Origin: Bryum argenteum
Lineage: Eukaryota > Streptophyta > Bryopsida > Bryales > Bryaceae
Direction: 5' to 3'
NCBI GenBank assembly: GCA_037043015.1
Contig: CM073322.1
Span: 9,435,601 to 9,499,600, forward strand
Length of the DNA stretch: 64,000 bases
Shown: piece by piece, positions 63,183 through 64,000 of the stretch
How positions within the stretch are numbered: the stretch's first letter is position 1
Layout: each line of letters begins with the position of its first letter
Notes under the pieces: generated by a model
Databases searched by the model: none
What the model saw: the letters and a program-made list of their open reading frames with translations, nothing else
What the model was told of the DNA's origin: nothing
Translations under genes and position numbers: made by a program

Positions 63183-63320
63183 CGTGACATTGTGATCTCA
63201 TACACCCCCGGTACTATTGAGGCGCATGAGCTAACGCTGCAAGCGGGTTTTTCGTAGAGTTGTGGAAAACAATTGGATCGTAATTTCGGCCAAGAGATAC
63301 TTAAATACTGGATTTCCAAG
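63183..63320 (-). repeat. Repeat family C, reverse copy
   Basis: The sequence gcaagcgggtttttcgtagagttgtggaaaacaattggatcg is the inverse of the core block of the copies at 56.7-60 kb. Confidence 0.55.
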
Positions 63321-63718
63321 TATATATGGCTCCGGAAATATTGGAAATTGTTTGTATGAGTGTGTTAAGTAATTCTTAAGGGACAAAAGAACTCTACTAT
63401 TGCAAGTTAAATGCAATTTATATAATATTTAGTTGTAAGCAAATACGGATTATTTTCCATGAAATTACTTCCACATGATAAAAACCTGAGTATCAAGCTC
63501 ACCTAGTCTAATATTTAAGGGAGGTAATTTGTTTTTGTTTTGTTTCCTTTCGGTTTAACCTTATTTTTCACAAAAAAATCCTTTCACCAAGTAATTCTCT
63601 ACTCTCATCATGTATGTATTTCTCTCAATTGATTTTTACATTAATTGGTTTTTAAAAAATAAAAAAATAAAAAATGTTATTTTCGAAAATCAAGATATTT
63701 TCCTAAAGAATGGCAATG

Positions 63719-63768
63719 CTTGGGAGCCTAGAGACGAAGAGTTCTTGGGAGCCTAGAGACGAAGAGTT
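63719..63768. repeat. 25 bp perfect tandem duplication
   Basis: CTTGGGAGCCTAGAGACGAA plus GAGTT occurs twice in direct succession, about 100-150 bp upstream of the ATG at 63867. It is followed by a (GAGC)n run at 63842-63859. Confidence 0.8.
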
Positions 63769-63866
63769 CTTCCCGCCAAAGCCAACCTCCTTCCCAAAGC
63801 TGGTTCGAACTTCCCGCTTCTAGCCGGTAGCAATCCCGCCAGCGAGCGAGCGAGCGAGCACCACCG

Positions 63867-64000
63867 ATGCTGCAAGCGCTGCCATTGCGATTGCGGAGCT
63901 CCGTAGTGGGAGTGTGCAGCACAGCAACAGCAGCAACACTCGGGACCAGAAGGAGAGGATCTTCCATTGCAATGGCGCCTTATGGGGCTGCTGCGAATGG
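63867..64000 (+). CDS. First exon of an organelle-targeted protein, runs off window
   Basis: An open frame from the first ATG stays open to the right edge (44 codons). The N-terminus is free of acidic residues and rich in Arg, Ser, Ala and Leu (MLQALPLRLRSSVVGVCSTA), as in mitochondrial or plastid presequences. A second in-frame Met at about residue 36 (MAPYGAAANG) could start a cytosolic form. GC content jumps here, which supports a real gene. The function cannot be told from what is present. Confidence 0.45.
   Translation, partial: MLQALPLRLRSSVVGVCSTATAATLGTRRRGSSIAMAPYGAAAN

Noticed and set aside
1..64000. LTR retrotransposon or CRISPR array
   Set aside because: No reverse transcriptase, integrase or paired LTRs were recognised, and no array of short, evenly spaced identical repeats exists; the genome is eukaryotic.

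Overview
The window is nuclear DNA of a land plant. It carries a photosystem I subunit gene with a plastid transit peptide, an alpha-expansin, a classical arabinogalactan protein, a peroxisomal NAD carrier and a plant urease accessory protein, all with spliceosomal GT-AG introns. Gene spacing is loose, introns are short to medium, and intergenic DNA is AT-rich and full of small transposons and repeats. The wording of PsaG and of the other proteins fits a seedless plant such as a bryophyte, but I cannot name the species from the sequence.

Layout. Positions 1-11.7 kb are a transposon zone. A decayed minus-strand gene (1-2984) has a DDE-type, RNase H-like core of the kind annotated as DUF7869. 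A decayed plus-strand gene (7577-11707) combines an AT-hook, a ParB-like segment and a region that resembles a degenerate DNA methyltransferase. Between them lie a 932 bp TTAA-bounded element, a GC-rich palindrome-bearing block and a CACTA-like MITE. Positions 12-24.2 kb are a gene island: PXN-type carrier (plus), psaG (minus) and a 15-exon SET-domain lysine methyltransferase of the Rubisco-methyltransferase family (minus). Positions 24.2-31 kb are repeats: a satellite-like array, a second TTAA element of 933 bp, a hairpin and a 115 bp tandem array. Positions 31.4-34.3 kb hold ureD (minus). Positions 34.4-46.4 kb are gene-poor, with SINEs, TTAA elements and MITEs. Positions 46.5-54.6 kb are the second gene island: alpha-expansin (plus), non-specific phospholipase C (minus) and an arabinogalactan protein (minus), plus a MITE carrying a recent SINE. 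Positions 54.6-63.7 kb are AT-rich repeats. The first exon of an organelle-targeted protein begins at 63867 and runs off the right edge.

The conserved genes are ordinary housekeeping or wall-related genes and do not form one pathway. PXN and UreD act in peroxisomal NAD supply and in nickel loading of urease, PsaG binds LHCI and stabilises photosystem I, expansin and AGP act at the cell wall, and NPC acts on membrane lipids. The most unusual content is the ParB-like/methyltransferase-like gene next to a DDE transposase gene, and the set of TTAA-bounded non-autonomous elements. Gene coordinates give the span; exon limits, worked out by reading splice sites by eye, are in each entry.
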